A DNA stretch of 15,876 bases, taken from Thiotrichales bacterium. Its GTDB lineage: Bacteria; Pseudomonadota; Gammaproteobacteria; Thiomicrospirales; Thiomicrospiraceae. A program made the translations under genes and the position numbers. A model generated the notes under the pieces. It was not told the DNA's origin. It did no database searches and saw only the letters and a list, made by a program, of their open reading frames with translations. The stretch lies in the NCBI GenBank assembly GCA_027036095.1, contig JALVTA010000226.1, forward strand, positions 1 through 15,876. The letters run 5' to 3'. Positions 14,919 through 15,876 of this stretch are shown piece after piece. Positions within the stretch are counted from its first letter, which is position 1. The number at the start of each line of letters is the position of its first letter.

Positions 14919-15876
14919 TCAGAGGTCGTCATGCTCCTGCCCACGCCAGAAGAGGACACGGTCGCGCCCCGCCTCCTTGGCCTCGTAGAGCGCCTCGTCG
15001 GCACGGCGCAGCAAAGTCTGCGCGTCCCGCCCGTCCCGTGGGGCGCAGGCCACGCCGATGGAGGCGGAAACCGTCACCGTTTCCCCTCCCAGCTGCACCG
15101 GTTGCCGAACGGCTTGCAGCATCTTCTCCGCCACGGCCCGGGCAGCCTCACAGGGGGCGTCCGCCTCAAGCAGCACGACAAACTCGTCACCCCCCCAGCG
15201 GGCCAGCGTGTCGCTCTCCCGCAGTACGGCGCGCACACGGCGGGCAATGGTTTCCAGCAGGCGGTCGCCCATGGCATGCCCCAGGGTGTCATTGACCCGC
15301 TTGAAGCCATCCAGATCGACAAACAGCAGCGCCAGTCCGCCCTCCTCCCGGTTCATGCGGGCCAGCGCCATGTCAATGCGGTCTTCCAGCAACACCCGGT
15401 TGGGCAGCCCGGTCAGCGCGTCGTGCAACGCCATATGCTCGATGCGCTGCTGCTGCAGGTGCATCTCATGCACATCCCGCAGAATGCCGGTGATGCGTGG
15501 TCCGTTGTCATCTTCCTCCACCACGAAACGCCCCTCATGCCAGCGCCCTTCGTGATCATCCGGATGGGTGAACAGGCGAAGACGCAGGGCAAAGGCCCCC
15601 GCTCTGCCCCGGTCAGCGCGTCAGAGAAGGCTTTACGATCCTGCGGATGGATCAGATCAATGAAGTTGGGGGTCCTGCGGACCTGCAACAGCCCATGCAG
15701 CACTTCGTTGCCGTCCAGCACCTTCCCTTCAGGGGTCATTTCCACCACTGGCTCGCCCAGCGCGTCCAGAAGATGACGGTATTTGATCAGGGCCTGACGG
15801 TGTGAGGCCATGTGACGGCACAGCCGGTTGAACGCCTCCAGCGCCTGACAGAACTCGTCACGATCATCACCCTCGC
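14919..15876 (-). pseudogene. PAS-GGDEF diguanylate cyclase, frameshifted, 5' end beyond window
   Basis: GGDEF proteins make the second messenger cyclic di-GMP from two GTP. From the right edge the frame encodes a signalling helix (EFCQALEAFNRLCRHMASHRQ in part), then a PAS domain (YRHLLDALGEPVVEM to SDALTGAERG). At a run of five G on the minus strand (15596-15600) the frame breaks. The PAS sequence resumes one frame over as AFALRLRLFTHPDDHEGRWHEG and continues into HDALTGLPNRVLLEDR and the full GGDEF domain. The active site GGDEF is intact (15180-15194). The inhibitory-site RxxD (RESD) stands five residues before it, so product inhibition would be expected. One extra base in the G run would restore a normal protein. 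It could be a real null allele, a sequencing error, or slippage-controlled. The upstream sensor part lies outside the window. Confidence 0.85.

Noticed and set aside
15190..15196. Seven-base C run (G7 on the coding strand) at the GGDEF motif as a second frameshift site
   Set aside because: The frame is continuous through it and encodes the correct WGGDEF. The run is simply required by the motif and codon choice.

Overview
The window is GC-rich chromosomal DNA that is almost completely coding. No stretch over about 120 bases lacks a gene. Gene families and gene order (leuCDB, asd, truA, trpF, trpB, trpA, accD, folC, SPOR/DedD, purF, metZ) point to a gammaproteobacterium or a close relative with the gamma/beta-type arrangement. 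The CX14CX2C form of QueE fits this. The genus cannot be fixed from the sequence alone. No phage, insertion sequence, CRISPR array or transferred island is visible.

Layout. Nearly everything between 1 and 13868 is on the minus strand, so transcription runs from high to low coordinates. A divergent 79-bp gap (13869-13947) separates leuC (minus) from queE (plus). Reading leftward from it come leuC, leuD and leuB (isopropylmalate isomerase subunits and dehydrogenase). Only 6 bp after leuB comes a membrane-anchored M23 (LytM) peptidase, which overlaps a bactofilin gene by 91 bp. A 114-bp gap with GC-rich hairpins follows, then asd, then the chain truA-trpF-trpB-trpA-accD-folC-SPOR-purF-metZ. Most junctions in that chain are 1-8 bp overlaps or gaps under 10 bp, which suggests one operon with translational coupling. 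metZ is cut by the left edge.

Right side. queE (plus) converges on two minus-strand tRNA genes, tRNA-Ser(GCU) then tRNA-Arg(ACG). Each has its own sigma70-like promoter, and both share a strong intrinsic terminator beside the queE stop. Upstream of the tRNAs lies the 3' part of a PAS-GGDEF diguanylate cyclase gene. It runs off the right edge, and its reading frame is broken at a short G run in the PAS domain.

How the genes work together. The block makes leucine (leuCDB), aspartate semialdehyde (asd), tryptophan (trpF, trpB, trpA), malonyl-CoA (accD), folylpolyglutamates (folC), purines (purF) and homocysteine (metZ). It also modifies tRNA (truA, and queE for queuosine). The unusual parts are the bactofilin/peptidase cell-shape pair inside the leu-asd locus, and the absence of fimV and cvpA, which commonly occupy this gene order in related bacteria.
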